DNA of 5,453 nt from contig JAJZTO010000210.1 in assembly GCA_021848865.1 (NCBI GenBank), forward strand, positions 1-5,453. The letters run 5' to 3'. The stretch is from Myxococcales bacterium. Lineage in GTDB: Bacteria; Myxococcota; Myxococcia; Myxococcales; Anaeromyxobacteraceae. Positions 4,403 through 5,453 of the stretch are shown here, piece after piece. Under the pieces are notes generated by a model that was not told the origin of the DNA, ran no database searches, and saw nothing but the letters and a program-made list of their open reading frames with translations. Position numbers and translations under genes: made by a program. How positions within the stretch are numbered: the stretch's first letter is position 1; each line of letters begins with the position of its first letter.

Positions 4403-4628
4403 TGCGTGCTCGGGTGGCGGAGGCGGCGGACGAGACGGAGCTTCAAGCGACGGCGGATCAGCCTGATATTCGCGGGTTGGGTACCGCATGACCTGAATCC
4501 GTCGGGGGCTGCCTCTGTCTACGTTCGAGCGTCGGTCCCGAAGGGCCTGCTCATAGGGCCGGCGAGGATTCCCCTTTGGCCGGGTCCGGTCGTCCGCCCC
4601 CTTCGCCATCCGAGCGATCTTCCTTTCA
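4396..4628 (-). ncRNA. Candidate IS110/IS1111 guide (bridge/seeker) RNA region
   Basis: No credible gene fits in this stretch after the transposase stop. It contains several local structures: a minus-strand hairpin with a C(TTCG)G tetraloop (plus 4534-4547), an 11-bp odd palindrome ATCAGCCTGAT (4457-4467), and a CGGTACC block (4480-4486 region) with complementary flanks GCGG/CCGC. IS1111-group elements are known to encode their target-choosing RNA downstream of the transposase, in this position and size range. That this stretch is such an RNA is inference; its exact ends and guide loops are not determined. Confidence 0.35.
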
Positions 4629-5453
4629 CTATGCGAGGAGCTGTGGCTCGCGCGCGATGGCCCACACGTAGCCCGCGAGTTCCCGGGCGATGGCGGCAAC
4701 CACCTTGTTCCCGTTCTTCCCCCGCGCGATGAGCTTCCGGTGCTTGCCGCAGAGCCGTTCCTGGGCTCGCCAGGCGATGCGGCGCGCCTCGGGCGAGGCC
4801 CCCTGGCTGCGCTCGGCGATGGCCGGGCTCTGGCGTGGCCGGTACCGGTAGGCCCAGGCCGCCTCGATCAGAATGCGCCTGGCGTGACCGTTGCCTGTCC
4901 GCGTGATGCGCCCCCGCAAGCGGTCCTCGCCGCTCGAGTGCTCCGACGGTACCAGCCCGAGGTAGCTCATCAGCTTCGGGGCGGTACTGAAGCGCCGGAA
5001 GTCGCCCAACTCGGCCGCGAGCACCGTCGCCGACAGCACGCTGATCCCCCGCAACGTCTGAAGCGCCTTCACCAGCGGCCGCAGGCTCCAGGTCTCCACG
5101 AGTTCCACGATGCTCCTCGTCAGCCTCGCCACCCGCTCGGTCTGCTCCTCCACCGTTCGCAGGTAGTCTTCCAGCACCCGCTGCTGAGCCTCGTGCCCGA
5201 AGTGCTGCTCCCGGATCCACTTGAGGTGCTTCCCCGTCCACGCCGTCTTGCCCTCGTAGCGCCGCCCGTGCCGCAGCAGGAACTTCCCGAGTTGGTGCCG
5301 CGCCGCCCGTTCCGCGTTCTTCGCGTCGTCGCGTGCCCGCTCCAGGTCCCGCATCGCCTCGGTCGCCTCGTCCGGAACGTGGACCTCGGTGAGATCGCCC
5401 GACCGCAGAAACCGCGCCAGCTTCACCGCGTCGCGCCGGTCCGTCTTCACCCG
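4629..5453 (-). CDS. IS110-family transposase, N-terminus cut by window edge
   Basis: 274 residues to the TAG at 4629-4631; the frame runs off the right edge, so the GTG near 5450 is an internal valine codon, not a start. It begins RVKTDRRDAVKLARF, which holds the last two Asp residues (three apart) of the DEDD RuvC-like catalytic domain. Roughly 100 residues with the first Asp and Glu are therefore missing. A charged helical, probably coiled-coil part follows (about 30-120). The C-terminal Tnp20 domain then shows LRGISVLSATVLAAELGD (133-150), YLGLVPSEHSSGE (163-175) with the conserved serine in SSG, and RITRTGNGHARRIL (181-194). These enzymes recombine DNA under direction of an element-encoded RNA. 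There are no internal stops or frameshifts, so it may be intact beyond the window. Confidence 0.95.
   Translation of the reverse strand, partial: RVKTDRRDAVKLARFLRSGDLTEVHVPDEATEAMRDLERARDDAKNAERAARHQLGKFLLRHGRRYEGKTAWTGKHLKWIREQHFGHEAQQRVLEDYLRTVEEQTERVARLTRSIVELVETWSLRPLVKALQTLRGISVLSATVLAAELGDFRRFSTAPKLMSYLGLVPSEHSSGEDRLRGRITRTGNGHARRILIEAAWAYRYRPRQSPAIAERSQGASPEARRIAWRAQERLCGKHRKLIARGKNGNKVVAAIARELAGYVWAIAREPQLLA

Larger units (their letters stand above)
4344..5453 (-). mobile_element. IS110-family insertion sequence, partial (right part in window)
   Basis: A minus-strand IS110-type transposase gene with about 285 bp of non-coding DNA downstream, ending next to repeat copy E. The transposase N-terminus and the other element end are beyond the window. 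The inner boundary is set at 4344 because similarity to the repeat family stops there; it is an inference, good to perhaps 20 bp. IS110-family elements lack ordinary long terminal inverted repeats, so the end cannot be fixed from sequence alone. The long downstream non-coding part favours the IS1111 group, in which the guide RNA lies after the transposase gene. Confidence 0.7.

Noticed and set aside
4385..4699. Minus-strand small protein of 104 codons after the transposase
   Set aside because: It overlaps the transposase C-terminus in another frame, has no ribosome site or family motif, and covers the structured region better explained as non-coding IS DNA.
4352..4732. Plus-strand 126-codon frame in the IS end
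   Set aside because: It runs antisense into the transposase, has atypical Arg/Pro/Ser-rich composition, and lies behind a terminator-like hairpin.

Overview
The window is very GC-rich, with almost every third codon position G or C in most genes. Its gene content (cold-shock protein, IF-1, CrcB/DUF190 pair, IS110-family transposase, possible type III secretion-like genes) suits a high-GC proteobacterial relative, perhaps a myxobacterial (Anaeromyxobacter-like) or other deltaproteobacterial lineage. This assignment is inference; there is no rRNA or phylogenetic marker to settle it. Both ends cut through genes, so the window looks like a contig or a slice of one.

Layout. Positions 1-1083 are one open frame that reads as a mosaic. 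It begins with a fragment of methylmalonyl-CoA mutase and continues into a short MFS-transporter-like stretch. It then passes through a Pro/Ala-rich linker into a very GC-rich helical protein whose last ~35 residues resemble the C-terminus of type III secretion needle subunits. A small TPR protein follows 8 bp later (1092-1508), which could be its chaperone. Next come a fluoride channel gene (crcB/fluC, 1592-1972) and, 12 bp later, a DUF190 PII-like gene (1985-2344). A good sigma70-type promoter overlapping the DUF190 stop codon drives a cold-shock gene (2439-2639), which ends at a strong hairpin. Translation initiation factor IF-1 (2742-2963) and a DUF1624/HGSNAT-like membrane acyltransferase (3030-4070) complete the plus-strand genes.

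From 4071 to about 4343 there is no gene but a cluster of five GC-rich hairpin repeats in both orientations with shared linkers, a REP/REPIN-like array. Directly next to the last repeat lies the downstream end of an IS110-family insertion sequence. Its transposase (minus strand, 4629 to the edge) has lost its N-terminus to the window boundary. About 235-285 bp of structured non-coding DNA separate the transposase stop from the repeat array. This is where IS1111-type members of the family carry their guide (bridge/seeker) RNA.

The most interesting points are the IS110 element abutting a REP-type palindrome with a candidate guide RNA, the possible needle/TPR-chaperone pair, and the multi-part chimeric frame at the start. 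That frame may be an assembly or cloning chimera and should be checked before any biology is built on it.
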